Shown: positions 10,991 to 23,951, counted from the first letter of the stretch. The stretch: DNA of 64,000 bases from Enoplosus armatus (GCF_043641665.1 NC_092180.1:8239891-8303890), one strand, 5' to 3'. The notes: generated from the sequence alone by a model not told the origin. Translations and numbers: made by a program.

Positions 10991-13900
10991 ACCCACGGAA
11001 GAGCCAAGTTTTCTAGTGACATCGCAGTGTATTTGGCCTTGATTTACCTACCCGCGGTCTAAATAATATTTAAACCTCTGGGATCGCAAGGTTAGTTTTT
11101 AATATGATTTTTAATTCTGATGATCTGTTAGCCATTAAGGTGTCCTCGCTGGGCTTGAATGAGTATCTGCACACGCTGCAGCTCCCTATAGCCCTACGAT
11201 TGACGACCAGCAGTTGAGACACTATCCTAAGGCTAATGTGGACATACACAGTGGACATTTGTTCCATTGTTTACTGCTGCTATAGATCCTAGGCAATAAA
11301 GCTTTACTAATTGCTACTGTGTGGTGATGGAGGCAGGTAGTCCAGCTCTTGCGATGAGTCCTGTGTAGCTGCAAGTGCTGGAGGCAGAGACAGTAATGAT
11401 TATGGAATTACCATGGCAGAGATTGTGATGGCTATCCCAATGATTTCATGTTACCGTAATTAGCATTACGAGCAGGACTGGTGGAGTGGGAGAGAGGGGA
11501 TGGGAAATTGTGGAGGGAGAGAAGAGCAGAGTCTGAGAGTCGGAGAAACAGACAAAGCCAGCGAGGAAGAAGGAGAGACAGTGAGTTAGTCAGAGAGGGA
11601 ACGAAGAAGAAAAGAGATTGAGAAAGAATGGGAAGTGTAGGAGGATGTTCATTAACTAAATGAGGATGAATTGTTAGCATGACTGTGGGCTGGTGAGGTT
11701 CCTTAGCTTCAATTTCAGAAATGCTCATCTCACACAGAGAAGGAAGTCAACCCCCTCACAGGCTGTCAGCAAGTCCAGTAGATGAACATCAGCTCATCAA
11801 CATTTTTCTTTCTGGCAACCACGTTAGTCATGAATGCTATATCCCAACTGAATGTAACTCTAAAAATACAGATAAATATGGATAATGGATGATTAACTGA
11901 CGTCAAAGGAAAATGCCATTCTAACATTCAATCTTGTGGCCATTTTGTTCCTTGGTGTGGTATTGTTTTTATTGCCGTGAGTAATTTGCTAAACATAGAT
12001 GGCATGATGTAATGTCTAGATGCACCTACAGTGAAGTAAACAGCTATTTAATAATATCAATTAAATGTCATGTTTTGCTGCAGAATCAAAGCGCAAAGGC
12101 TGCAGCCTTTATTCTGGGCCAACCTTAAAAAGTCAAACACGGTGACCACAGAAGAGACAACAGCTAACACTCACACGTTCAAACCTGAAGAAAATCCATC
12201 CAACATCAAACAGGGGAAGTCATAACACAGATGTAGACCATAGAAATTGAGGGGAAATGGATACACTAAATAGGCAAATAACAACAGTTCCCTTTACAAT
12301 GTAACTCCCAGAATAAATGACATGATTCTACATCTGTGAAAGTATCTCTGTGATGAGTTACCACTTATATGTAGTGTAACAACCATATAATGCTTTATAG
12401 AGCCATGACAGCAAATGACCTTCAGGCATCAACATGACTGCAGCAGAGTTGTTTTTGCAAACAGAATTATTAAAGACATTATTCTCTGTGGAAGTCTGCA
12501 TTTCCTTATGAGTAGGTATTTAACAACAAACTGGCAAATCATCTACTGACACACAAGAGCCTGTGTGTCTCTGTATCCATGTTTGCATGCACACACACTT
12601 TTGTCTTCCTGTTGCGCTTTAATTAGCACCTTATTGTGAGCTGCCAAAGCTGTGATAATATCAGATAATTCTTTCTCCCTTTTCTCTCTGCTTTCTTTCC
12701 GCTGTGAAATATTTAAAGATGTGGATAAGTCATTAACTTAAAGGTGTACATATTTGTTGACCTGCTATCCTTGTAAGTAAGTGAGTCATCATAGTGAGAG
12801 TGGAGGATTATAAAGCGGAAGTATTCATTGGTCAATAATTAAACAGCAGAAATGATGCACTTCTTTTTATCTCTTCCATGAAAGCATACCTCTCTAAGTT
12901 ACAAAAGATGTCATGTCCATCACACCTGCCTTAGTTACAAAGACTAAGTGTGTTGCTTTCCATCTACTATGCATGTGTGTGTAAACATGATGAAAACGTT
13001 TTTAGTGATGCACCAGTAGGCCCGTACTGTAGGTTTCCTCTATCCCAGTTTCTCTCTCTGATCCACAGTAACCATTTAAAATGTTTAACACCCTAATTCC
13101 TGTTGAGTCACATAAAGCATTTGTCAGATCCTCTCTCCGTGTTTAGGATTAACCTAATCCCACCGTTATGAAAATTAAAGTTTGAATCTTCCCGTGTCGC
13201 CCCTGAAACAACTTTCTGCCTCTTTATTGTCATGTCAGACTGCCCTCGGAAAAACCGAGCCTCTCTTTTTTTTTTTTCTCTCCACACCAGTGAGTGAAGG
13301 GATGGTTTATTCACTTAATGAAAGCGAGAAGGATATTTGTGTGAGGGAGAGAGTTGAGGCAGCCAGTTAATCCTCCTCTGTCTGTGTAACTACTGCTCCG
13401 GAGACCTCTATATGTCAGTTAGCATTATACTGTAAATACCTCCTCATCAGGCAGAGAGCTAAGCAGCGGACACTTGTGAAAATTCAGCAGCTATAATAAT
13501 GACCTGCATTAATGTTGTGCTAATTTGCTGCTTATCATTCTCGCTGACTTGGATGAGGTTGTTATTGCCGGGTTTAATCCACAAACTCGTGAGCGAAACT
13601 CTGGAGAAGTAAGCCTAAAGATGCACAGTTTCTGTGCCACTTGTAGAGGATTTTTAAACATTTCGAAACACCATGCACTAATTACTGACTGACATCTCTA
13701 GAGTCAGCTGCAGGTGCTGGATAACTCACTCATTACAGGGTGTTCTTTCTCTCATCCCCCAGTATTAATAGGCTCCCACAGTCACTTAGCTTCCAGTATT
13801 TTCCAGCATGTTCTTATATTTACTTCCTCGCATACAGCTCCATCTATTTCCATAGGTAATTCGCACACCTGGCAATTTAAATGTTTGTTTGTGTCCACAT

Positions 13901-15569
13901 TTAATTGTGACTAATTATTTTTGCTATGTTTCTTTTCACTGTTGGTTTCCACCGTTGACCAAGAGACTTGCTACAGCCTGTTGCAAGACTGCCTGTCAGA
14001 AAAAAATAAAAATGGAAAATTTGTTTGTGTCTGTATGTGTGTATATTTATGTGGGAGAAACTGGTCCATCAGTGCAGTTGCGGACACAATCGGAGCAGTG
14101 AAGGAGAAAGTATAATAGTTTATAGGTTATTGCAGCATGAAGCACAACAGGAGCTTTCTTCAGATGAAAGGAGGACAATTCTGTTCAGTCCTCAGTGAAT
14201 TAGATGGCCAGGACACACTGTCCATTTTATATAATCCAGTTCAATGAATTTGTTTAGCAATAGAAGTGCCCACATTGCTCACATTTAACTAACTCCCACA
14301 CACTCTTTATATGCAGTAGGTTGGGTTGGTTGCATGCATGATCTGTGCAACAGCGAGAAGCAAATACTGGAACATGAAGAAAGAGAGACAGACATGCAGA
14401 GAGAGGGAGAGAGCTGTCTAATGGTGAAAGGTTCTTGTTTCTTTGAAAGTCTAAATGTTTAAAAGCCAGGAATCAGTACGGTGCCATGCAGAACAAAGCT
14501 CGGCTGAGGTAATACAAAACATACACCACAGCACCCTGTTGCTGCTGTGTTCCCAGATGTGAAAGAAAAAGCCAAAAAAAGGAAAAAAAAACAGTCACTT
14601 TAACAAGTTGATAGTCAAAGTTTCCTCACAGGTGGCTGATTTCCTTCGGCTCTATTAGGAGAGGGCTTTTAGAACTTATTGACATTTCATTAAACAAGTC
14701 GTGTAACTGATGTGTTCAGGCACTGATGTCTTTTCATGTAGTATTAGCTAAGACAAATATAGCTGAAATCATATTATAACGGCTACATTTAAAACTCTGC
14801 ATTCAATTTGTGTTAACACGGGAATACCACAATTTGAAAAAGTGCATTACATACAGTTACATATAAAAAAAAAAATCACAAATGTACTTTCAGTGCGTGG
14901 AAGCCAGTTGGCGAGAGCAATAAGCTTTATAAACCATGGCATCTGAAATGACATGAAAACATAAAAAAAAAAGCCTCATCAGACTATTAATGTATGGAAG
15001 AAATAGTTTGTTGTCAAATAGATTTCCCATTAGTAATAAAATTGTAAAGTAAATCAACCGTGAATAACAACATATATATAAGCCAACATGTATGAAGCAC
15101 TGGATAAATAAATAAATAGGGACAAATGTGAAGCTTGTCGGGTTAAATAGATTCTCTTATCATATACAACTTGAACTGGAACTCATCGCCTGTGTCTTCT
15201 ATGTACACATTGGGGATCAGATGATAGCCACAGTGGCAACATGCATCAGTTTTGGCATCTTCATAAGGAGAGGTTTTATTTCTTAGTTTTCTGACTTTTG
15301 GGCACAGTAATGTATGTTCACAAATATTGAGTAAATGTCCCGTACTCAAATAATCTGTTGTATATTTTCGAATTTCGAGATATTCCCTTTGAGCAGCATT
15401 TCCCCTTTGCTGATCTTATAAAATGTGACATCTTTTCTTTCTTCCGTTTTCTTTTGTAACAGGTAGCTCCTGGTGTGTGATCATGTTCCTTTAAAGGCTT
15501 CTGACGGGATTTAAAAGCAGATGAATTTGACATTTCTATTTTTTCTCTTCCCCCTTCATCATCCTGCAG

Positions 15570-15664
15570 GACTGGAGACACATTGTGAAGGACGGCCAAC
15601 TCACACACATGCCTCAGACCAACTTTACGCTGAAAGAACTTAAAACTTTCCTTACTGAGAAGAG
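15570..15664 (+). CDS. Candidate internal coding exon, gene unidentified
   Basis: This is the best coding candidate in the window. The acceptor has a long pyrimidine tract (about 15540-15565) ending CTGCAG, and the donor is AAGAG followed by GTGAGA. Only one frame is open over the 95 nt. It starts in phase 0 with D-W-R-H-I-V-K-D-G-Q and ends ...L-K-E-L-K-T-F-L-T-E-K plus two bases of the next codon (AG), giving Arg or Ser. Codon choice looks coding (GAC, AAG, CTC, ATG, CAG, ACC, AAC, CTG). The C-terminal part, a Thr-Leu-Lys-Glu-Leu-Lys helix with a basic end, weakly resembles the first helix of a SAP-type DNA-binding module, but 31 residues are too few to name a family. No flanking exon is certain; 40795-40862 would be in phase if joined. 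A 95-nt open frame has a fair probability by chance, so confidence is moderate. Confidence 0.45.
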
Positions 15665-16339
15665 GTGAGACACTTAGTAGGAATCTGATTCTCTTGCCTT
15701 TACATAGGACAGCGTTTTACTATGAATCCCAATAGATAATTCAGAGAGACATGGGGAAATTTTGTCTTCTACGTTAATCTTTAAAAATGTAGTTTTAGAT
15801 CTTTAATAGTGGAAACATATGTCAAAGAAATAATCCTGTTGTATAAAATCAAGTCATAGCAGATTGTCCTGGATTAATCTCTGGTGTGAGATCTAATCCA
15901 CAGGCATCCCTTGACTGCAAGAGAGCTGTGATAATCCCATATCAGACAGGGGCTGTTAATCTTGTTCCTAACACATGGCCTTTTTCCACTACGTGATCTC
16001 ATACAATACAAAAGCCTGAATCTACTTCAAGGTGACTCAATGTCATGATGCGAAAATGGATTAGCCGAGGCAGGTTGGCACTGATAAATAACAGAAATGA
16101 TTAAGGGAGGAAGGTTTTAATTTCCATTCTGAATGATTTCCTTTTATCCGTAATTTGTTCAAATGTTTTGAAGTGTGAAAAAAGTAAATGGTTCTGCTAG
16201 AATAAAGTCATCCACATTCAACAAGCATTCAACACACGCTTAAATAGAATCACCCCCACCGCTCAGCTGCACTCCTCTGGTATTTCACCACACTCAGTAT
16301 TCAAAGCATGAACAGCTTTAGATTACCACTCTTTCTGCA

Positions 16340-16369
16340 TGTGTGTGTGTGTGTGAGAGAGAGAGAGAG
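16340..16369. repeat. Compound (TG)n(AG)n microsatellite
   Basis: About 16 bp of TG followed directly by about 14 bp of GA, a short version of the compound array at 19499. Confidence 0.9.
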
Positions 16370-16861
16370 TGCATATGTGTGTAACTGCCCTTTTCATCTG
16401 CCCTTATTGGCAATCAAGTGACATGGAGATCTTCCTGCCTGCAGAAGGGGAAAATGGCCGACTTCGCTGGGCCTCGACCCAGCCTCAGCTTCACACTGTG
16501 ATTTATGTGACCTATTAGCGGGCCCCCACTGGCAGGACCCATCATCTGAATTATAACTAAGGATTAGGCCCCAAGCTAATGATAGGACCGGGAGGGGAAA
16601 TTGACCATGTGTTTGGCTGTGGCGTGTTTCCTGTAAACCAGATTACAGAGCACATGCAGAGCCGCACAAATATGAGAGACAAGTGCACATAGAAATCATG
16701 TCTGCACGCACACATGAAGATTAGACACACACTGACACACACATACACACCAGCATAAAACCAGCCTATGAAAGCATGGGGGTTGCAGCTGTGCTTAGAT
16801 TATGAATCTCTATTAACCTTGCCAACCCATCAGCTCACTCTTAATGAGGACAAAGATAACA

Positions 16862-16863
<2 letters not shown>

Positions 16864-16899
<36 letters not shown>
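16864..16899. repeat. (CA)n microsatellite
   Basis: About 36 bp of uninterrupted CA, followed by further CA-rich sequence to about 16920. Confidence 0.95.
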
Positions 16900-16903
<4 letters not shown>

Positions 16904-17920
16904 TGCACACAGATACACACAGTGAACTTGGAGTGTCATGATTTAAATTAGTTTGCCAAAAAAAAATATTTATTAACCTTGGTTTATCTGAAATTCAAAA
17001 TGCCACACTTGGCCTACATATCCAAGGAGAAAACACATAAATGCAAATACACACACAGTATTTAAAGAGACTAACACATTTGTACGCATGTATGGAAATC
17101 GAGAGTGTGACACACATGAAATTCATGTTTGGGTCAACAGTTGGGGTGGAAATGCCTCGGGGCAGTTTTCATACACTATGTGCTGCTCATTTCCAGTGTT
17201 GTGGAGTAATGGCACAGTTTGACGTAGCCTCTGGCATTAAGATAACCCAATATCAGCCAGCAAACCTGACTGCTATTGTTTCATTTATAAGAAAACATTG
17301 CACTCTAATATCACATCACATCTGCGCCCTCCTGGGGAATACTTTTGTTCAGCTTGTGTGTGTGTGTGTGTGTTTGTGTGTATATGTACTAAATGTTGCA
17401 CACCGGTAAGAACATAGATAGGAGGATTCCCTCCCCTGCAGCTCACAACCCTGCCATCCAATCAGAAGAATCAATACTCTCCCAGCCTGTTATGGACAAT
17501 ATCAATGGATCCCCTTTTAAAGTTAAAGAATATTATAGAGGCAATTCCATGAAGCCATTCCCAGTTCAAGGGCAGGGGCTCTGGGATCAATAAGAGTCGA
17601 GTACATTGTGTTAAAGGGGATTCAGGCAAACAACTTTACCTCTGTCTGTTGTGATAGTCACATAGTAGCAGAATCTGAAACTCAATCTGGATTGATTTTT
17701 TTTTGTCCCTCTGTAAAATATGTAAGAGCCCCAGGGTTCTGATGCAATTCCTCTGTGATATTTCTGACTATTATGTGTAAAGGATTTGAGGATTGTAGGA
17801 CTGAAAGAGACCCTTTGATTACCAACAGGACGATTTATTCTCTGGCTAATATGAATCCTCGTTGAACTAAACAGCAACGTTGATGTCGGATCTCCAAGCA
17901 TGGATCAAAGCAGCCAGACC

Positions 17921-17940
17921 CTCCTCCTCCTCCTCCTCCC
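17921..17940. repeat. (TCC)n microsatellite
   Basis: About six TCC units, followed by a C-rich pyrimidine stretch. Confidence 0.9.
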
Positions 17941-19496
17941 ATCCCCTCCCACTCTCGTGGTAGTCTAATGCTGCTTTGCCCTGCATATTAACACTGCTGT
18001 AATTGGACTTGTTGTTTGTTTGTAGCTTCTCTGTTTGTTTAGATTGTGTTTGAAGCCTTGCTTAATTAAATTGCATCCTTGGTGTCAGAGTCTCCAAGCC
18101 TGTGGAAACCACACAGGCGGGTAAAATGGTGCTCACTGGTTTCAGAGAACATTCGTCGTTGGAGAGGAGAGGTGAGAAAGGTGCAAAATTATTCTGAAAT
18201 AGATTAACTTCTGAATCTGGACCCATCACTGCACTATGGGGAAGTGCCATTTGTGCTCATTTAGTGGATGATATGAGCGCAGAGTTTGGATAACACAAGT
18301 CAAAGTAATCTAATGTAATTTTACTTTCAGTTTCATCAAAGAATAAACCAACAAGTTTTAAACTTTTACCACTCGATTAATTTGAAATTTACTGAGGATG
18401 AACAGAACTTCAAAACTCATTTGGTCAGTTTGGGGTTTGCAGAGTTATTTCTACCCATTTGAGCAAATTGAACTATAATTGTCCACGTTTCAATTCCACC
18501 AACTATTGTGGGACTCTGAAGTGTGTTTATGATTGAGTCTGGGGAGCATAAAAGAAGTTACCAGACCATGGAGACTAAATATAACCTTTAAAGGCTGGCT
18601 ATTCCTTGTAAGCGTCCCTACACTTACACTGCTTCTCTGAGGGGTGTAATGACTTCCCTATGCAGTTTGTATATGCATGCAGGAAATCTGTTGACAGACG
18701 GCAGTGCGGCAGAGCCAAGCCTGTCCTGCGAGATGGAGAAAAGTCTGATGACTTGTTTAGAAATCTCCCAAATGGCTCCCAGACCTAATCACTGGTCTTG
18801 TTTAATGGCCATTGATGTTATTATTGTGGAGTACTATTTGATCTTGCTGTGCCACTTGAGAGGAATTAGGGACGAGTAATTCACCAACAAACAGAATAGG
18901 CGTGGCGGCCCATCTTAAACACAGACCCCATCATCCCTTTGCCATAACAGACGCAGCCTTAGATTCTCTTCTTCATGAGGTAACAATTTTGATTCTTTAT
19001 TTTGCTTGCATGCGTGCACGCTGTGGAGCTTTGATCTCTCCACTGCACACATCAGTAGGGAAAACCAGGCCACATCTTTGCTCCATGCCGGCACTTGCAC
19101 ATCCATTTCCACTGCCCCTCGCCCTAGCCAGGCGCTAACTAATGTATATATTCTGGCTATGATAGATTACACAACGCCCAACCTGGAGCCGGAGTGTGAT
19201 TTCTAGCCTGAGCTCGCTAACGGAAGCGGCCCTGCGAGATGTGATGTTTTGATGTAGTACATCACAGTACTGTAGTATTTTTGCAAAATGCCATGCTGAA
19301 ATGTGAACAACGGTGCCAAGAGTAAGAGCCAAATGTGTCTCTTAGACACACCTTATCCTAATAGGTTAAGACAGTTGACTGGCTGTTTAAGGCCAGCTGT
19401 CTAGGAAATTGTTTTGGCATGTATTTTTCCATTGCTGTGTCCTCCCTCTGTCCTGCAGCCCAATCAATAAAAGCTTCCACGAGGGCCATCTGTGGG

Positions 19497-19498
<2 letters not shown>

Positions 19499-19578
<80 letters not shown>
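19499..19578. repeat. Compound (TG)n(AG)n microsatellite, about 80 bp
   Basis: An uninterrupted TG array (about 56 bp) switches to AG (about 24 bp). The first part is a Z-DNA-prone alternating tract and the second a triplex-prone polypurine tract. TG-biased sequence continues to about 19640. Confidence 0.98.
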
Positions 19579-20807
19579 TGTGTATGTGCGTGTGTTTCCG
19601 TGTGTATGTCTATGTACTGTATACATGTGTGTATGTGTGTGGCTGCTGCATGACGCGCCTGTCTATCACTACTCTCTGTTTGGGTTTTGTGGCTTTCATT
19701 AAGGGGCATCTAGCCTCTTTTTCTGAAAACATAGACACAAGTAAAGAGATCAGAGTTAGAAATAGGGTGAAACATAAGGCTTCTACGCACGATCCCATCA
19801 GGCCGAAACTTCAGCTACCTGAACACTGTGTTGATTGTCCAGTTCAGATGATTCACTATTCAGGTTAACGCAGATTATGGAATATTTATTTAATTTGTTA
19901 TATATAGAACCAGTTATTCAAGTTTTATTATTTCAGTTGACTACTCATGATATTTTGTTTTTTCTATTTTTTTGTGTTTTCTAGAAATTGAAGTCTGCTG
20001 TTTACAGGGGGCAGGTAATTTTATCTCTGTCTGTCTGCTCTTCCTTAATCTTTGGAAGTTGTTTTCTTTTTCTGAGGCGCTGACATTGGGGTAGGGTACT
20101 TCAATACATTTTATTTTTATTTTTGGAAGGTACTTGACGAGCTTACCACAACCTGTCTCAAATAAGCAGTTTCTTATAACAAATGAAAGCAGGTCCCAAA
20201 AACAGGCGTTTTATCCCATACTATATACAAGGTAAATTCTGCAAAATTTATATGAATATAACAATATAATTCAGCCTCTTTACTAAGTTTCTCTTTTTAA
20301 CAGAAATATTGTTATCAGTCCATCATAAATCGATTCCTATCAGCGCAACCTTGCCATGATTTTTAAGCTGTTGTTGAAACTCATTTCCTGCAGATGTTTC
20401 ACAATAAAAGCCTCCCAGAGAAAGTAATGGGTTATGTAATACTGGTAGGAATGTAATGAGAATAAGATGGAAAATGACAGTTGAAAGATCATTATGCATG
20501 CCATCTCTTTGCATTTAATAGGACGTAGCTCACACAATAGGCAGATCTTTAACACATTTAGCCACACTAAATATGTCACAGATGTAACTATTGTTTTCTG
20601 CTCTTTGTAGTTATCTTGTTATGATGTGGTGCTGTAACATTAATACTCAAGTGACAGGGTAAATGATTATGGGTACATCAGTTGTATTGCAATGATAAAT
20701 ATCACAGCAGAGGACAGCCTAAAAAGCACTTGGGCAATGTCAAAATGTGTTGTTTGTCCATACCTTGTAGAACGACACTTGATGACACCATCTGCAGACA
20801 TAGTTTG

Positions 20808-21228
20808 TCTGTGCCTTCCAAAAGCATTACAAATCACTGATGAAAAATAAATACGTTTTATGATGTGACAACACTGTGGTTAAGGTTTAATGTTTCATTT
20901 GGGTTAAATTGACTACTTTGTTACAGTTAAAGGATCTTTGTCATCAGGTTACAATAATAAACGTGATAAAAGATAGAGAACAATCGTGGTGACTGTCAGT
21001 TTGAAACGTGAAACAAACAGCGGTCTCTTGTTTTAAAAGTCCAATGTTTTGTTCACCCATCCGTCCACCTCTACCTCCTCTCTCTGTGGACTTTGTCTCT
21101 TCATAATAACGTCACCAGATCTCCTCCTTTGTTCCCGTCATAATTTCTAGGGCTGCTTGAGGGCTTTGAATGTTTTGGGGCACTTGCTGAACCAACTGGT
21201 GCTGTTCTTCTTGTGGGGACAGTCTCAA
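20808..21228 (+). repeat. Dispersed repeat family A, copy 2
   Basis: Same orientation as 5453-5820 and longer. The most similar stretch is 21002-21150, covering GAAACAAACAGCGGTCTC, ATGTTTTGTT, CCATCCGTCCACC, AATAACGTCACC and CTCCTCCTTTG. After it, a segment with GGGCTGCTTGAGGGCTTTGA and GGTGCTGTTCTTCTTGTGG precedes the shared GACAGTCTC end. It is non-coding. The length of both copies suggests a short interspersed or MITE-like element, but termini and target duplications are not visible. Confidence 0.75.
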
Positions 21229-22109
21229 AGAGATCATCACATTGCTAAAGTTTGTACCGACGGAACACATCTCTGATCAGATATCCTGGTTGAACTTACT
21301 TTTATTGCATTAGAACAAGTGTTGAATTGTAAATAAATGATTGTATTTGTTGTAATAATAAATTATTTTAAATACTTATATGTGTAGTATGTTCTGTGTG
21401 TGTAGCGTGAAGGGACTATAACTATAAGTTTCATTGTGCAGTCTTGTGTGTGTAGAATGATAAATAAATAAACCTTGACCACGAGAAGGATGCTGGTGCA
21501 GGCTCGCTTTATACTTCATGTTGCCACAGTCTCTGCCATGTTAAACAATCATTTCCTGTGCATAGCTGTGGTACTGTAAATAGGGTTTCTTCAAATCTTA
21601 AGGCACAAGTATGAGAAAAGCAGGTTGTTGTGGCTCCTATATATAAAGTTCCGTAATTTTAGCACTGGCTGTTTTTGAGGGATTTTGCGCCTCTGCATCA
21701 ATGGATCTCCGTGCATGTTGTCGAACTGTTGCTCCTCTTCTCACTTTACGTGACCAAACACTCCACTAATTGTAGGTTGGATCTGAGAGAAATGTGGGAT
21801 TGAAATTCCCCTTATTGTTGAGTATACAACCAGCTCCTCCCAGTGCGGTTTTAAAGAGGATGTAAAGAAATCCGATCATCTCAACAGGAAAAGAGGGCCC
21901 CTTAAAAGCTAAGACTGTAGTTTGAAGGAGGCGAAGACATGAAACCATCGAAAATATTTGAACCAAAAGTAAGATTGTTCTTTCATCTAGCACATAACTG
22001 GATTGTAAAAGTAGCCACAGCTGTCTTGTGTCTTAATAGATTCTCCCATCACTACATGTGAGATTGGATGGGCTATTTCATACAATAGGTGGAACAGGTT
22101 CGTTATTTT

Positions 22110-22128
22110 TTTGTTGTTGTTGTTGTTG
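22110..22128. repeat. (TTG)n microsatellite
   Basis: About six TTG units after a T run; read on the minus strand it gives a Gln/Asn-type run in a spurious frame. Confidence 0.85.
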
Positions 22129-22439
22129 GACCTTATTTGCAGTTTGCAGCAGATCCTCCTGACACATCCAGATATCAAGTGAGGAGAGGTCTGTAATTTT
22201 GTTATCCAGAGATAACTGCATCATTTGGGACTCCGCATCCCAGTTCAGCCCATTATAGTTCATTGACCTCGCAGTGATGTCTTACAAATGCCACTTGCAA
22301 TATTAAAGCAACTACGTCAAAAAGATAATGAAAATAAGATTGTGCTTTTTTTTCCCAAATTCACTTTACTACAAATAATTATTCCGTGATGACAAATACT
22401 GCAAACTAGTTTGTCGCTGCCTCAGCTAGACATCATGAA

Positions 22440-22790
22440 AACAGTGGCACTGTGAAAATGATTGTAGCCGCATTCAATTTCAGCAGGTGTTTAGAATCAT
22501 TTTAAATTAGCGGAGGCACCTGGTCTTTTCATTTGACTGTTAACTGCGCTATGATAACAAATTAGTGCCTGATTTCAATAGATTTCTTCTAATCAAAGAT
22601 TAAAAATATTTTGGCACTAGATGTGCAGACTAAAATTTAAATGAAATGTGTACAATTATGTGGAGCAACAATTATTATTTGCTTTTTCTTTCTAACTATC
22701 AATCACTGTGACATGGGTGAAATTAACGAGATTGACCCTTACTTTCAAATAAATCACACAGGACACGCATTTTCTGAAACTATGGGCTAA
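22440..22790. promoter_or_regulatory. Conserved-noncoding-like block, putative
   Basis: Repeat-free AT-rich sequence with clustered factor-like words: TCTAATCAAAGATTA (two overlapping TCF/LEF and homeodomain words), AAATTTAAATGAAAT (POU-like), CAACAATTATTATT (SOX/homeodomain) and TTTAAATTAGCGG. There is no frame of note on either strand. The look is that of a teleost developmental enhancer; conservation cannot be tested here. Confidence 0.3.
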
Positions 22791-23756
22791 TTTCGGCTGG
22801 TATTTCGGCTGAAGAGTGAGATAAAATGCATAGAGGTGCTCAAATAAGACTAACCCACTAGGTGTGATTTTATTCCACTAGAATATTAATCAAAAATGTT
22901 ACTGCTCATAATAAAGTCAATACAGTATACAGGAGTCATAGAGTGACAGTGTATGCTATAAGCCTTCAAACATCTCCAACTGGGTGTTTCCTCTGTCTGC
23001 TCCTGTTTTCTGAGTCAAGGTCATCTTACTGAACCACACCCCAAGGTCATCTGACCACCTCAGTCCCCGAGGCTTTATTCACCATCAGACCAGAGGAGAA
23101 ATCGAAAGTCCTGTTCAGCCAGTGCAAAAAAATGTCAATTTCCCTGTTGATTCAATTAGGGAAAAGGAGTGTCTGAGATAAAGCTAGTGTTATTCATCAT
23201 GGCTAAGGTAACACTCAATATCGAGCTATGTTAATTAGATCTCCGTAGCTAAAACAATGACTGTGGGAAGCAGCGCTTCCACAAATAGTTTCTACCTACC
23301 AAGATCAATTGATCTGAGGAAGGCTATACTTGGGCTTTCTTAGTGAAGCTTTGTCAGAGGGAAGAAATCCCTAACAAGGTTACAGCTTGATTATTATCAA
23401 TAGTAAAAGAATGATTTTTAGAGCTGAATAAAACTAGTGATATCAATTGTGAACTTCAAATCAGAGATATATTCTCAAGGCAGCTGAACACATGTACCCA
23501 CAATTATCAGGGTGCTTCTCCTGCCAGTGCAACACGTACAAAGCCTTTATTGTAGTGGCTACGTGGTTTAAAGAAAAATAAGTGACCTATGTGTATCGAC
23601 CAAGTACTGCTCTATGATACTAGTCAGAGCTTGCCCTTTGGATGAATACGGATCCAAGCTTTTTTATGTTGACGCAATGGGATTTTCTGTCTTTCCTTTC
23701 AGTGCTTATAACCACCGAACAAAGATCACCTGTTTGCATGCAGTGGTTTTGGATTA

Positions 23757-23776
23757 GAGAGAGAGAGAGAGAGAGA
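23757..23776. repeat. (AG)n microsatellite
   Basis: About ten AG units. Confidence 0.9.
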
Positions 23777-23932
23777 ATGCATGTTTGTTGTATTTTTAAA
23801 ACTTTCTTAATTGCAGCAGTATCAAGTGAACAGTGAAAGAAACAGGAACAATGGGGAGAGAGGATGTGGTGACATGTATCAGATGTATTAACCAAGCATG
23901 TTGCCTCCATGATTGCACATTATAAAAACAAA

Positions 23933-23951
23933 CCTGAACAGCCTGTTCAGG
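23933..23951. promoter_or_regulatory. Perfect 9-1-9 palindrome with steroid-receptor half-sites
   Basis: CCTGAACAG, one C, CTGTTCAGG. Inside it, GAACA and TGTTC are separated by three bases, which is the spacing and orientation of the consensus glucocorticoid/androgen/progesterone receptor element. Only the outermost base pair differs from the textbook AGAACAnnnTGTTCT. Such a site can also occur by chance in 64 kb. Confidence 0.4.

Larger units (their letters stand above)
6836..15569. other. Long non-genic interval
   Basis: Across nearly 9 kb no exon could be supported. Content seen: a GA-rich tract at 7735-7795, TG tract 10245-10272, a purine-rich block at about 11470-11645, and AT-rich blocks full of homeodomain-, SOX- and TCF-like words that look like conserved noncoding DNA (about 8030-8250, 9410-9560, 10630-10990, 13480-13615). 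7070-7260 and 8830-9400 are very AT-rich with no recognised family. Confidence 0.5.
15665..20807. other. Non-genic interval, possibly intronic
   Basis: If the preceding exon is real, this is its downstream intron. It holds TG/GA, CA, GT and TCC tracts and a long compound TG-AG array, but no exon with a good acceptor, donor and frame. A weak CTCF-like word lies at 17324-17337 on the minus strand (11 of 14 core positions). Confidence 0.5.

Noticed and set aside
12096..12111. 16-bp palindrome AAAGGCTGCAGCCTTT
   Set aside because: Short perfect palindromes of this size are expected by chance in 64 kb and it has no known factor match.
19419..19868. 149-codon + strand frame, joint longest in the window
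   Set aside because: Dominated by Cys-Val and Arg-Glu translation of the TG/AG array.
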